DNA from: Blattamonas nauphoetae
Lineage: Eukaryota; Preaxostyla; Oxymonadida
Length of the DNA stretch: 64,000 nt
Assembly: GCA_033064195.1 (NCBI GenBank)
Contig: JARBJD010000275.1
Coordinates: forward strand, 36,512 to 100,511
Direction: 5' to 3'
Below the pieces are notes generated by a model. That model did no database searches. It was not told the DNA's origin and was given only the letters and a program-made list of their open reading frames with translations. Shown here in pieces: positions 1 to 11,451 of the stretch. A program made the translations under genes and the position numbers. Positions within the stretch are counted from its first letter, which is position 1; every line of letters starts with the position of its first letter.

Positions 1-106
1 TCTCAATCACAGGGGAAAATCTCAATCACAGGGGAAAATCTCGGGCCACAGGGGAAGAATGTCATATAACATAAGGATTGAAGAAGATAGAAATTTTGAT
101 CATTAG
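1..106 (+). CDS. C-terminal end of helix-turn-helix repeat ORF (copy in left arm)
   Basis: This is the mirror copy of the last part of the ORF at 3617-4054, reading in from outside the window and stopping at TAG 104-106. It covers the last 19-bp repeat units (consensus core cccctgtgattgagatttt on the other strand) and the short basic tail. The stop codon overlaps the start of the tRNA-like unit. No function can be assigned, and it may be a non-coding copy. Confidence 0.4.
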   Translation, partial: LNHRGKSQSQGKISGHRGRMSYNIRIEEDRNFDH

Positions 107-170
107 TGGTTTAGTGGTAATTATGACGGACTTTGAGACGGCGGACCCGGGTTCAATTCCTGTCATCGAC
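96..170 (+). tRNA. tRNA-like Pol III unit (anticodon loop UUG), left copy
   Basis: A perfect A-box-like block (TGGTTTAGTGG) and B box (GGTTCAATTCC) have normal tRNA spacing and are followed at once by nine T, a Pol III stop. Acceptor 96-102/163-169 pairs 6 of 7, the D stem 4 of 4 with wobble and the T stem 4 of 5. The loop reads CTTTGAG, which would give a UUG (Gln) anticodon. The five-base stem around it pairs only about 2 of 5. It is a tRNA pseudogene, a tRNA-derived element or an unusual Pol III RNA. The identical mirror copy is at 3553-3627. Confidence 0.5.
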
Positions 171-710
171 TTTTTTTTTGACTTTTTTGATCTTCCTTTA
201 TTTCTCAGATATATATGACATTCACTACGTTTAATAACCTTTCAATACTTGAAATGAAACCGAATCAGAATTGTGTGAAGATCCTCACCCAATTTATCTC
301 AACTCCCGTGATCGCTCTCGCTGCTCTGTTCACACCTTTTCTGAATACTTAGCCGCCTGGTTTCTCTAAATTCAATCGTTCACCATCAATAGAAACTCCC
401 TCTTTGCACAATCTCAGATCTTTTCGAAACATCCGATGGGATCTGCTCGTTCTCGAGAAACTTCCGACAAAAGCGAAGACAGATAGTCGAAAGGAGACGA
501 AGACTAATACGAAGAGTGCTGTCTGGAGATATCGATTCAGGCAGGAGGAGGGAAGCTGACAGTGAACGATCCTCAAAGTTGAACTGATCCCGCTCGTTTT
601 CAGAAAGATCGAGTGAATCGACACGGTTTACTTTCCTCATCTCGCTCTTCTTCCATCTTCCCGATTCATTATTTTCAATAGTTGACTTCATTCTCTCTCA
701 TATTTTTCCA

Positions 711-1589
711 GATCTGATTTCGTGTCTTGTTTACTCGACAGCTTTTGTGCAATACGAAATTCAGTCCGAAGATCTTCACTCCTCCTTCACATGCATGCCT
801 GAAGCTCGTCTATCCCAGCATTCTGGTGTCCAGCTTCTGCTGGACGGGATTGAGGACACCGAAGAGCGAAGTGTGATTTCTCGAATCATAAAAGCTGGCT
901 GGGAGGAGTGGACGCGACAATGCAAGTTGGTTGGGTTTATGTGCAGTTGAGAGGAATGGATGGGCAGAAAGGAAGGAATCTGTCTCAGCCGTGGCTTCAC
1001 TGACTCGCCGTGTCTTCACCAGGTATGTGCTTTTCTGTTCATTTCATCACTTCTTCAATCTTCTGTAGATTGAAGATATTTTGGGTGAAGAGGCAAAAGA
1101 ACTGCTCTACACTCCTCAGACACGCCCTGGCCGTTCTCTGCCGGATACAATCAGTGTCTGCCCTGTTTTGTTTGATTATCTCACAGAAACTGCCGATAGA
1201 GCAGCAAAAAGGCAATATCATTCGAATACTGTCGAAATGCCAGCATTCACACGTCTCGGTTTGAACATCTCATCATACACATGATTTCATCTCTTTTTCA
1301 CCTCTTCCTCACACAGGAACAAGCTGACATCGTTTTCGGCACTCTTTCAACCGACACCATCCTTCCAATCACGAGAACTCTCCCCCATCCAACCACGGCT
1401 CGCTCTACCAAGCACTCCTCGCAACGATCTCCGATTTTGATTGTGCCATTTCGCTTGTCTGCACACAGTCGTTGTCTTCGGCCTCACACCACAATCTCTT
1501 CGTCCTCACAGAGAGCGTTGGTGCGAGTAGCGGGATATGTGAAGGGAAGCGTGGATGAGGAGAAAAGAGCGAATATTGCGATGAATTAG
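711..1589 (+). CDS. Hypothetical spliced gene
   Basis: I do not recognise the product. An open exon runs from a good acceptor (tttttccag, ending about 710) to about 935. A clear intron lies at about 1021-1069 (gtatgtgc to ttctgtag), and a second (gtttgaac to cctcacacag) ends near 1317. The exons read as acidic, mixed sequence (for example LLLDGIEDTEERSVISRII and GEEAKELLYTPQTRPGRSLP) ending in a basic C-terminus and TAG at 1587-1589. The junction after the first exon is unclear because a stop follows, and the N-terminal exon, perhaps from ATG 437, is uncertain. It could be a decayed gene. It sits inside the spacer of inverted repeat A. Confidence 0.35.
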
Positions 1590-1743
1590 GAGGTGGAGAG
1601 TGTAATGGACTGACAATAGAACGATCTCGTTGATATTGCATTCGAATTGACTTTCTTTCTCGTTCCTTTGCCACAAATTGGTGCTAATTGTCGGCAAATG
1701 TCGAGTTGGTGGGCCAAAAAATTCTAAGTTGAGAAAAAAAAGA

Positions 1744-1819
1744 GGACGCTGGTAGGTCTTGAACCCGCGTCCTCAAGCTTTCAAAGCGGGCGATCTACCG
1801 ATTGCACCACGCAAGCGTC
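1744..1819 (-). tRNA. Second tRNA-like Pol III unit with unpaired anticodon arm
   Basis: On the minus strand the A box (TGGTGCAATCGG) and B box (GGTTCAAGACC) both fit the consensus. A run of eight T lies just past the 3' end. The acceptor GACGCT/AGCGTC pairs six in a row, and the T stem pairs 4 of 5. The loop holds TTTGAAA, and the flanking stem pairs at most 3 of 5. It shares the TTTGA loop and a GGAC.CGGGTTCAA block with the unit at 96-170, so the two may be related. The amino-acid identity is not safe to call. Confidence 0.45.
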
Positions 1820-1852
1820 GAGCGTGATCTGAATTTGGGTGTTTTGTTGGTA

Positions 1853-2207
1853 CAGGGTGGCCCAGAAGTAGTCTAACCGTATGGGTCGATCACTTTTCTT
1901 CGATCTTGCGCAATTGACCCCAATCGTCTTTCTCTTCTTTCCTATGCTTCAAAATTTCCCTTCTTTTCATTTCACAAGTGCTTCCTCGACTGTAGTCTCG
2001 ATGGATCTCATGAAACGGGACTGACTCCGTTTTTTGAACACTCCTTTCTTGAGCGGACAAGGATTGTTGATCAACGAAACAGTGGTGAAAAGAAAAGAAG
2101 TGAAATTAAGAAGCATTGTAGTGAGGAGAAAGACGATTGGTGTCAACGGAATTTGTTCGACGAGAAGTGATCGACCCATAGGGTTAGACTACTTCTGGGC
2201 CACCCTG
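1853..2207. mobile_element. Mariner-type MITE (non-autonomous DNA transposon)
   Basis: The element is 355 bp and flanked on both sides by TA (1851-1852 and 2208-2209), the usual Tc1/mariner target duplication. Its ends begin CAGGGTGGCCCAGAAGTAGT on both strands. The terminal inverted repeats match for the first 26 bases, then with scattered mismatches and gaps for about 130 bp (about 1853-1980 and 2080-2207). The only open frame is short (about 70 codons) and does not look like transposase. It is best read as a short, non-coding relative of a mariner element, lying 33 bp from the tRNA-like unit. Confidence 0.85.
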
Positions 2208-2209
2208 TA

Positions 2210-3142
2210 GATGTGTTCCATTGTGTCACTTCATCATATACCATGATCAAACAACATTTATCGAAAAATTATGATGAAATGATAGATAAAAGAGTAAAAT
2301 GAACCGAGAAAACGAAAAGGTGAAGTGATGGTGTTCACCAATCGCCCTCAACAGTCATGATCAACCACTCCTGGAATTCGTGGTGACGATCTCGACAATA
2401 TCATTGAAAGTTTGACAAACAGATGTTCTCATCACTCTATGGAACCTATTGTGATGAGAGGACGGGATAGTTGAACAAAAGGTCTTGACACACCTCGATC
2501 ACTTGTGGCCCACCAAGTCAACACTTGCCGAAAGGATGATAGCGAATGATCAAACATCTGTCAATGCTTTCACATTCTTGATGAAATGTGACAAAAGCCC
2601 TCCAAAACGAAAGATCGTCTGATCAACCTTTGTCTGCTCCTTTGTGAGCGACCTCTCCGATTTTTCGATGTTTCATCCCTTTTTCTTCGCTTTGAGTGCT
2701 TCCAGCCGTTTTGTCGCTCATCATATCCAGATTTGTCGCTAATTGTTTGAACAAGATGCGGATCTAACTTTAACATCAGAACGTGGATTAGGACGCCTTG
2801 CACAACTTCTGCGAGCAGTGGAGGATGATCGTTTGTGACTGGTATGACAAAGATTTAGGAGCAGTGCTTTGTCTTTGTCGACACTGACATTGAGGACGGT
2901 AAATGGTTGGAGAGGAGACGGTGTTCGCGAGATTGAAGTGCATTGAGTGGAGTATTACAGAATCTTAATAAATGTACAGAAAAACAGTGACACGGAATGA
3001 AGATCAGACGAGAGAGAGAGTTCAGCATGGAAGAGACACATATTCGAAAGAAAGAGAAAGTGAATACATAATGTTCACCAATTCAAGAGAGAAGGATTGG
3101 CTCAATCTTGATTCGGCACATACCCACTGATAAAAGCGACAA
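2210..3142. other. Stretch with no supported gene
   Basis: Only short ORFs (up to 77 codons, minus strand) with no recognisable motif are seen, and no convincing intron pairs. No repeats stand out by eye. Confidence 0.5.
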
Positions 3143-3458
3143 ATGGATCGACGTCCAAATTCAAGTGAAGCGTCTCTCCTGAAGATAAATATCGATGAAC
3201 TGAGATCACAACTCTCAAACCTTGAAGCTGAACGACGATTTATGGTTAATAGAAGGTCGAGCGACACGCACACAACCGCCTGAAGTAAAAGTGGGAGAAT
3301 CTCTGTCAATGAAAGATGAAGAGATGATCGAGAACAATAGACATTGGGTCAGTGGCAGACATGAGGAGAGGGAGATTAAGGCTATGAATGTGAACAGAGC
3401 AGCGAGAGCGATCACGGGAGTTGAGATAAATTGGGTGAGGATCTTCACACAATTCTGA
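3143..3458 (+). CDS. Possible small gene or exons, unrecognised
   Basis: ATG 3143 opens a 46-codon frame with a heptad-like stretch (INIDELRSQLSNLEAERRF). An overlapping frame, 3222-3458, reads acidic then basic sequence into the right arm of repeat A. The two could be exons of one small coiled-coil protein, but I could not place a clear intron between them. Confidence 0.2.
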
Positions 3459-3722
3459 TTCGGTTTCATTTCAAGTATTGAAAGGTTATTAAACGTAGTG
3501 AATGTCATATATATCTGAGAAATAAAGGAAGATCAAAAAAGTCAAAAAAAAAGTCGATGACAGGAATTGAACCCGGGTCCGCCGTCTCAAAGTCCGTCAT
3601 AATTACCACTAAACCACTAATGATCAAAATTTCTATCTTCTTCAATCCTTATGTTATATGACATTCTTCCCCTGTGGCCCGAGATTTTCCCCTGTGATTG
3701 AGATTTTCCCCTGTGATTGAGA
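3389..3722. repeat. Inverted repeat A, right arm
   Basis: Mirror copy of 1-334. The 19-bp tandem repeats and the helix-turn-helix ORF continue past 3722, where the left arm leaves the window, so the true outer edge cannot be seen. Confidence 0.95.
3553..3627 (-). tRNA. tRNA-like Pol III unit, right copy
   Basis: Exact reverse-complement copy of 96-170, with the same A and B boxes, T-run and mispaired anticodon arm. Its 5' end overlaps the stop codon of the helix-turn-helix ORF on the same strand. Confidence 0.5.
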
Positions 3723-4054
3723 TTTTCCCCTGTGTTCGAGATTCTCCCCTGTGATTGAGATACTCCCCTGGGATCGAGTTTTTCCCCTGAAAATTGAGGT
3801 ACCCTTCCGTGCTTGGCTTTGCTGACAGTTGATTCGCTGCAACCTAGAATGTGGCAGATTGTGGTTGGAGGGATTGTTGGAAGCGCGTGTTTGGCCGTGA
3901 AAGCCTGGAGTCTCCGCACTTGTTCAATTTGAGACTCGTTCTCCCAACTCAGAATCATCGACACAATCTCGTCCAAATCAAACTCCGGCCATTTCAGTTG
4001 CGACAACGATTCGCGGACTGCACGTGCATGCTCAGAAGGTATCTCAGTCCACAT
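3617..4054 (-). CDS. Helix-turn-helix protein with 19-residue repeats, unrecognised
   Basis: The first ATG is at 4054, although the frame stays open to 4090 without one. The N-terminal half is an acidic helical stretch, then a likely helix-turn-helix (TICHILGCSESTVSKAKHG), of the sort seen in small DNA-binding or transposase-like proteins. The C-terminal half is built from a 19-bp DNA repeat (3663-about 3799, seven or so units). Because 19 is not a multiple of three, the protein repeats every 19 residues (GENLNHRGKSQSQG type, rich in Gly, Gln, Ser and Lys). The last part is duplicated at 1-106. The family is unknown, and it may come from a mobile or multicopy gene. Confidence 0.4.
   Translation of the reverse strand: MWTEIPSEHARAVRESLSQLKWPEFDLDEIVSMILSWENESQIEQVRRLQAFTAKHALPTIPPTTICHILGCSESTVSKAKHGRVPQFSGEKLDPRGVSQSQGRISNTGENLNHRGKSQSQGKISGHRGRMSYNIRIEEDRNFDH
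3663..3799. repeat. 19-bp tandem repeat
   Basis: About seven head-to-tail units of the type gagattttcccctgtgatt, the outer ones diverged. The cccctg core is kept in all. The first units recur inverted at 1-57. Confidence 0.9.
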
Positions 4055-4290
4055 CTCAAACAATGTGAACTGTAGGAGAACTGTAGTCAAAACACGTCAG
4101 GCACCGGATTTTCCAATTTCCCAAAATTGTCCAACGACTGTAACAAGGGGACAGATCTGCCGCATTAACTCATTTAACATTGTTTCTCCACATTTAGTGG
4201 CTTATTACATTGATTTAACACCAATTCAAGGGTAGTATTACTCACACTTCCTTCACCTCTTCTTTCCAAGCCATAATCGTGATCAATTGA

Positions 4291-4310
4291 CACCTCCGGC
4301 TTCGGAGGTG
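4291..4310. promoter_or_regulatory. Perfect 8-bp hairpin
   Basis: CACCTCCG and CGGAGGTG surround a four-base loop. It abuts the 16-bp repeat array, 200 bp before the importin-like start codon. Its role is unknown. Confidence 0.5.
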
Positions 4311-4430
4311 TCCAAGATCTGGTGGTGTCCAAATTCTGGTTTTTAAGAACTCAAAAGTGTCCAAATTCTGGTGGAAAATCTCAGGTGTCAAAATTCTGGT
4401 GAATTCGATCAAAAGTGTCCAAAAATTTGC
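4308..4430. repeat. Five spaced copies of a 16-bp motif
   Basis: Units of the type gtgtccaaattctggt start at 4308, 4325, 4357, 4385 and 4415. The second and third are identical and the last is the most diverged. The spacing varies (17, 32, 28, 30), unlike a simple tandem array. They lie 78-200 bp upstream of the next gene on the plus strand, so they could be protein-binding sites. Confidence 0.6.
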
Positions 4431-4507
4431 GCAACTCATCACCACTCAAGAATAACTCTTCGTTTTGGAAGTGAATCAGAGCATATCTCGATTCACTAGT
4501 CATTCAA

Positions 4508-7500
4508 ATGGCGATGGATCCACAGTCGCTACTTGAATCCATATTAAATCGAGTTCTTCTCCATTCTGACAAGCAGGCATCTGATTCAATCTCAACCCTC
4601 TACAACCAAGCAATAGGAGATCCCCATTCATTCATTGCCCACTCTTTGACATATCTGGAGCGTCATTCAACAGATCCAGTTTGACTCTCTTTCTATGATA
4701 CAGTCAGTCTCTGTTAGAAGTTATCCAAATCCTTCTCTCTGTCCTAGATACTGTTCTGGACCAACGGCATACCATCTTACCGCCACCAAATAGCAGACCA
4801 CCTCTTGAATCCAAATTATCTCTGTTTCTGGATCTTTGTGATGGAAATTTCATCGGATCCTTCGCCATCGCTCGCCTTTTTTCCACGATTTTGGTTATTT
4901 CCGAGAATATAGGTATTTCTTTATCCTTTATTCTCCTATTCAGTTTCGTTAACTCCAAAGCGCTTTCTTGAACAAGTTCTAATCCCGCTATTCACCGAGT
5001 CAACAAATCCTCATCGAATACACTTAATCTCTCTTCTAACTGCGCTTTTTTCGAGCAACACCATAGATTTTTCAGGAGTGGATGATTGCCTTTCCTCATT
5101 TTACACATCCTTCTTCGGAAACAACTCAAGCCAATCAACCAACCAAAGTTCTCTTCATTTCTACCAATTACGTGTCCACGCCTACTATTCAACTTGTCTT
5201 ATATTTACACACACATCTCCATATCAGCGTCAACACTTTTCACAACACCTGATCTCTCTTATTGCAGTTTGATTCTCTAGGTTTTCATCTCTTCAGTATC
5301 TTGTGGAAACTGTCACCACACAGAAGAACGCTAAAAATATTGGACCACTTTTTGTTGCATTGAACGACGTGATTAATCGTTTCTTTTTTCATTTTAAAGT
5401 GTCTGTAGATTCTGGACTATCTTTTGATCCGATTCTCCAGGAGCTGGAGTCATTTCTGGTCTTTATCTGCCAGACCAAATCATTTAATCAATGTATGGAC
5501 TCCGTCTTTTATTGAGATATTCTCCGTTATGACTTAGATATTCAATTTGATGCATGCGCATGCATCTTGTCACTCCTCAAGACATTTCCAACTTCACATC
5601 ATATCGCGAGGATCTTTGATACTATTTTCTTCATTCTCTTCTCCCAATCGATTCCAAATGCCACAAACATTTCGATTAGAGGAGATTCCGAGACTAGCAC
5701 AGACTCAACGACTTTTGTTGATGAAATCGGAGCAGAAAATCAAATTCCGCTTCTTGCATCAATCCCCCAAAGCCATGTTTGACTTTCTCTTCTTGAACTC
5801 TTCAGGTTGTTGTCACAGCAACCCAACACGAAACTGCTCTCGTCCTCCTCCGAAACTGTATCGTCATAGCATCATCGCGAAGTGGTCTGTCTTCTCATTT
5901 TGTATAACAGCGGATAGATTCTGTTTCACTGATCTCATCAGCCCTCCCACTTGTCACAGTTCTTCTCACATCGTCATCTTTACCATACCACATCTTCGGA
6001 TGCAATCTGATCCAAGCCCTCTCAGAAGTGATTTCGCCATCTTCATCAGCTTGTCTTGTGGCATCTTTCACATTGTTGACACAATCTCTCCAATCTCTAC
6101 TTTTCAACCAAAAGTCTTGGACATCATCCAATCTCACAAGCAACCAAGGGGCATCTGTCCCAATCGATTCAGTTGATGGAGACGAAGAAGATGAAACAGA
6201 AACAACACCGACCATTCCTTCGGACAGCACAACTCCTTCATTTCATGATCAACTTGTTGGATTGTGCTTGACTTCCCTCCTTCAGTCCATCTCATCACTC
6301 AGCCTCATCATTCCCTATCAGTCTCTATCGAAAGCTCTCTCGGAGCTTACCGATACAAGTGAAAAGATCCTTCTCCGTCAGCTCCCCGTCCAACTTTGTG
6401 CCATCGTCACAGATTTACATGAAGTCAATACTCTTTCTCTCCTCTCTGTTCTGTATGATAGAGTGACATCTCACAAGTCGAAACATAACAAAGCTCTTGG
6501 TTTCACATTTCCCACACCAATTGTCTCATCAACATCTCCATCCCCCATCTTCACCACTTTATCAGATCGATACAAACAACTTCTTTCTGTCATCGTCCAA
6601 TCACTATTCGGCTCATTGGATGCCGCTGGTTTGGTTCTTGTCCTCCCACCAGCAACCACCACCATCCCAATTGATGGTCTTCTAAGACAACTCCCATATC
6701 TTCATCGAGCCCTTCGCTCATTCACACTGTCGTCATCATCGACATACCTTGAATCATTCACCAAATTGGTCGAGCTCTCAGTCAATGTTCTCACTCGGAC
6801 TGGATTCACGGAGACACAACTTTCCTCAGAAAGCAGTGAACTCCGTATTCTCAGTGAACGACCGACCCAGTTGAATCTCGATCGATTCCATGCTTTGATG
6901 GTTATGTTTGTCGGTGAAAGCGTCAGAACATTATCTTTGTATGTGTCACAAATTCCCAAACCACAGGAGACACTCCCTCCAGAACATTCTCCGGCTACTG
7001 AAGCTCAGGAGACTCATACATCCAGTCATCCTCTGGATTCTCCCTTATTCAACCAGCCACCATCCCATCTGTCTCTTATCCTCCCATTCGGACAATCATC
7101 TGAATCTCCCGCAGCGTCTCCTCATGCCGAAATGCGGTTTCGAACTCAGATGGAACATCCCAGTGAGAATGTTGTTTCGCCGATCAATCCAGTCACTCCA
7201 ATCACACCAGCATATTTTCATCAACTGGAACGAGAGTATGCCGAGCACCTACAAGCCCCTCTTGTCAGTGTTCCATCATCCGAGCAGAGTACCTCTGGCG
7301 CGTCACACAGACCACTTCTTCTTTCAGCATCGAAACATGGGAGAGGATCATCGCATTTAACTCTTGACGATGATGACTGTGCAACGCAGTCATTCTTCTC
7401 AAATTCTCAAGTTTCATTCTCCCATCACACGTCAAGTTTCTATGTCATGTCACCGAATGTATCACTCTCATCCCAGATGATGAGTGGGTTTACTGGCTCT

Positions 7501-10500
7501 TCGAAGTCCTCAATTCCAACGACTGAACTTCTTAATCGCCCTCCCTTCTCCGATTCCGAAGAATCAGAACACGAAGAGGTGGAAAACACAAAAACAGACG
7601 CAAAACCACCATCAACAGATCTCAAACCATCTACTCATCAAGACGATAGTGATTTTTCTTCAAGTATCTCATTCTCAGAAACTGGAGAAAACGAAAACGA
7701 TCCAATCCATCGAGATACTTCGAGCGAAACCATTGATTTGTCGGCGCTTCAAAAGCAAAAGGAAGCAATGGTTCATCAATGGGACCATTACTCGAGACTG
7801 AATCAGCTCTCCAAACAAAAACGCCACAGCTTGGACTACACAGTCTCAAAGCTTGACGATCAGACAACGAGAAGTCTCACCCACCAAGGATCCGTCACTC
7901 AAAGCACTCCGATGATCCACAAAGGTTTGGAACAACCTCTTCAAGCATCACCTACAGTGACTTCTAATGACGATTCTCAACCAAGTGATACGGTCCGTTC
8001 CGCAGTTGCATCATTTCACAATGCCCCGCTTGTTCTATCTTCTCCGCACTCAATCGCAGTCCTACCGTCTGTTCAAAAGAAGATGGATTCATTGAAACCA
8101 AAACACCCATACTCATCCACGCCTCTCCTTCCATCTGTGTACCATCCTCAACTGACGTCACAACCAACTATTTCCGTAACCCAGTTTGATTCAACTGGAT
8201 CTGATTTGACTGGGAGTGATGATCCCCATCTTCCATCATCAGTCTCACCACAATACGAAACAACTTCTGTGTCGAATAGAGAGAATCAACACAGCGTCTC
8301 TCCTGATCATACCCGTTTGACTTCTGATAATCTTCCAGAGAAACAAGAACAAGTCCCGGAGAACGAGCACCCAAGTCCAACATCTCCAATCCACACACCC
8401 GAACAAGATGTCAAGAAACCACCACAACTCTTCACTGAGACAACAAAAGATGACTCCAATTTTCCAGAACTTCTCAGTCAGTTTATACAAAGCTCAGACC
8501 TCCTTCAACAATTTCCATTTCTCATTCCATTCATTCGAGCAGTTTCTGATTGTTTTCCACCGACATCACACGATCCAAATCCAATTCTACTTCTCTCAGC
8601 TTGTGCCACCTGGGTCATTTTTTCTCAAAGCTTCCCAAAACGACTATTTTCTCCTCTTCTCTCATACATCATTCCACACATCCTCACCATCCTTCAACTA
8701 GTTCCTGTGACAAATATCCTAACCAGTGAGTCAATTCCTCTTTCGTTTTTCCCATCGTTAAGTGAATCCTTCCAATCCGAACTGACGAAGCCCTTATCAT
8801 CGTTCCCTCCACGTCTTCTGACATTGTCCCAAGCCTCTCACCCAAATCCACAAACAACCAAGCTCCTCGCACCACCATCTTTCCCACTTCCGTCCCTCCA
8901 ACAAATTCTATTTCACAACCCGACGCAAATATTACAAAGCAGAACGAGTATTATTGTCGTGAATACTTTCCACCTCTCTGCCCAGATCGATCTCTTCTCG
9001 CATCTGGTTACTCTTACCTCTTCATTCACTCCTTTTATTGTTCATTATGCTGATTGCCTTGCGGCAACAATTTGCCCTTTTCTATCACCATCCCGACCCG
9101 CGAAAGTCCGAATCAATTCTGCACTCATCCTTGCATCTGTTCTCAGAGCATACACCCATGCTTTAAACACTCCAGAGAACGAGCAAGAACGAAAAAGACG
9201 GCGAACTCTTGTCAAAAACGGACTTCGAGCCAAGCTTTCGACAAATTCAAAACCTAAAATTCGTTCGTCTGAATCTCTCTTTTCGGCTCATACACCAGCT
9301 GATTGCTATCCGTTCAAAACATCATCTCTCGTGAATTCAGTGACCACAATCTTCCGTTCGATTGCCCTTTCGCTCGAAGATGAAGATGATCCTCAAGTTG
9401 TCTGTATTCTCTCGAACACCATGTCCCTCTCTCTCCATCTCTTCAGCACACTGTTCTACTTCACTTACGATGATGTCTTTGTCATCGCCCGACTTCTGAA
9501 CTCAATCTTTGAACGTCTGTTTACACGAAAATCTCAGTTGATGGATCTTCCAGAATGGATCTCACCGTCCCTAGAAGACCACTTGAATCAATCAACGAAA
9601 CAGAAGAACCTCCTCCTTCAATCCATCAGTTTCCTGAAAACAACTCACTCGACTCCACCATATATTTCTCCTGGTGAATCCAGCCAAAGAAAAAGACTGG
9701 ACAGAAAAGGCTTGAATGATTCGACAGTGTTATCAACTTCCATTGAACACACTAGTGATTATGACGAGAAGACTATCGAACTTCTTGGCCTCATTGTTTT
9801 TTCATTCGTGAAGATTTGCAACCGTGTTCTCCCATTAATCCGGACACCTTCTTCGACCAGCTCATCAATAGGTTCAACTGAACAACCAGAGTCACACAAA
9901 CTTTCCCAACCTTCACCACTCACCCCTGGACACACACGTTCTCGACTCCAAGCACGACAGACACCAGTGAGCATTTCTCCTTTGAGTATTTCTCCACACA
10001 ATGCCTCTCCACGTGATACACGAACAAAACCAGAACCAACAGCACCTTTCCCACCAACATACCCACCATCTCCTCGAACGGGACAGAGTCCACGAGGACA
10101 GACACGGACCACTCCTGGCAATTCACAGACTACAAATCTTCAACAAGCAAAAAATGTGATGAACTCTGCCATGAGACTTATTATTCCGCATTTCATCCGA
10201 ATCATCCACCCCTCAACACCGTCAACAACGAAAGAGGTCCTCGTCGTGATGCATACAGTGTCAACTTTGTTCCCTCGTCTCCCAAATCAATCAAAGTTTG
10301 AAACGATCTCCTCTTTCACCCCGTCGCTTCTTGCCCTGATACGCATTTCAAATGAAAGGCTCCGTCTCCTTAGTCAACAGACATTCGAGTTTAATCCACG
10401 AACATTCAGCCCCGATTCAACTTCAAGCAATGTTGATAGTCTCAAAGGACTCATTTCTCTCCAATCATCACTGCGTTCGGCTCTAAACAACGAATCATAT

Positions 10501-11451
10501 GCAAATACTCGACAACGTCTCGACAACATTAATATAATTATCAATGCATGTTATGCATTAAGTGTTTGCTGTCAAATTAGCGTCGGACAGCTAACATCAG
10601 CAGTTGCACCGTTCATTCTCGACATCGTCATGATGATGATAACACTCCTCAAATATGTGCAACATTGTCGCCGTGAACGTCAGCTCGTGCGAAAGCGTCG
10701 GGGAGCAAGAACATGGACAGATGCGATCCAGGAGAAGGAGTACAACCCGACTGATGGACGAAGCGAGCTGATCTCTCTCAAATCCGGAACATCAACCCAA
10801 AAGAAAACCCCGAGCTCGGAAGAGTTGGATGAAATGATTAAACTGGCTGAAGAAAGCTTGGAGGGAGCTGTTGGAGTCTGCTTGGCCAGAATTGTGATGT
10901 ATCATCTCAATAGTGTTCCTCTCAAGCTGCAGTCGATTTGTCTGAAGGAGTGGGTGTACACCCTGCCCTTTTTGAGTGATTACCCATACATTCCACAAAC
11001 CTCTTCCAACGACTATTCATCAGCTTTCTTCAGTGAGGCTCAAATGCAGCATCACCTCCTCGTCAAAGTTCTTAAGAAACGAACCGACCTTCTGTTTTAT
11101 GCCGATTCTCAAGACAACAAAGGGACACCAAGGGAGCAGGATGATTGTCACCCAGGCGGAGATGTTGACAAGGATGGGCCAACTCCCTTCGATCGTGACT
11201 TTATACGTCATCTGCTCATGACGGTATCGACAGTTACAAACAGTAGCCTTACATCGAAAAAAACCGATCAAGATTTACGGATCTTCCTTTCGAATCTCAC
11301 AATACAATTCGGAAAGGAGTCTCTCCTTTCTGTAATTGACGACTCAAAAAGTAGTGAGATCAATGCGGACAAACGTGAACGGGAGCATCGATTTCTCGAT
11401 GTTGCAATTGAAATCATCCAAAATACCCCAATCATTTTGTCCGAGTCTTAG
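4508..11451 (+). CDS. Importin-beta-like HEAT-repeat protein (importin-5 type)
   Basis: The start MAMDPQSLLESILNRVLLHS resembles importin-5/karyopherin N-termini. A 28-bp intron (4679-4706) then leads into helical HEAT-like sequence. Several more short introns cut 4900-5932, and one long exon from about 5932 carries about 1,840 codons to TAG 11449-11451. Helical blocks flank a very long, low-complexity Ser/Thr/Pro-rich insert (about 6960-8450), and a second one lies at about 9890-10150. The C-terminal block (EESLEGAVGVCLARIVMYHL) resembles the last HEAT repeats of importin-5. The likely role is nuclear transport of proteins through Ran. The family call rests on the two ends; another large HEAT protein is possible. 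Confidence 0.55.

Larger units (their letters stand above)
1..334. repeat. Inverted repeat A, left arm
   Basis: Positions 1-334 are the reverse complement of 3389-3722 (left x pairs with 3723 minus x). I saw no mismatch or indel, including through a run of nine T. The match ends sharply at 334/3389. On the left it runs off the window, so the arm may be longer. It carries the 3' end of a helix-turn-helix ORF with its 19-bp repeats, and a tRNA-like Pol III unit. The spacer between arms is about 3.05 kb. Confidence 0.95.

Noticed and set aside
3663-3799. Possible CRISPR-like array
   Set aside because: The units are head to tail with no unique spacers, and the genome is eukaryotic.
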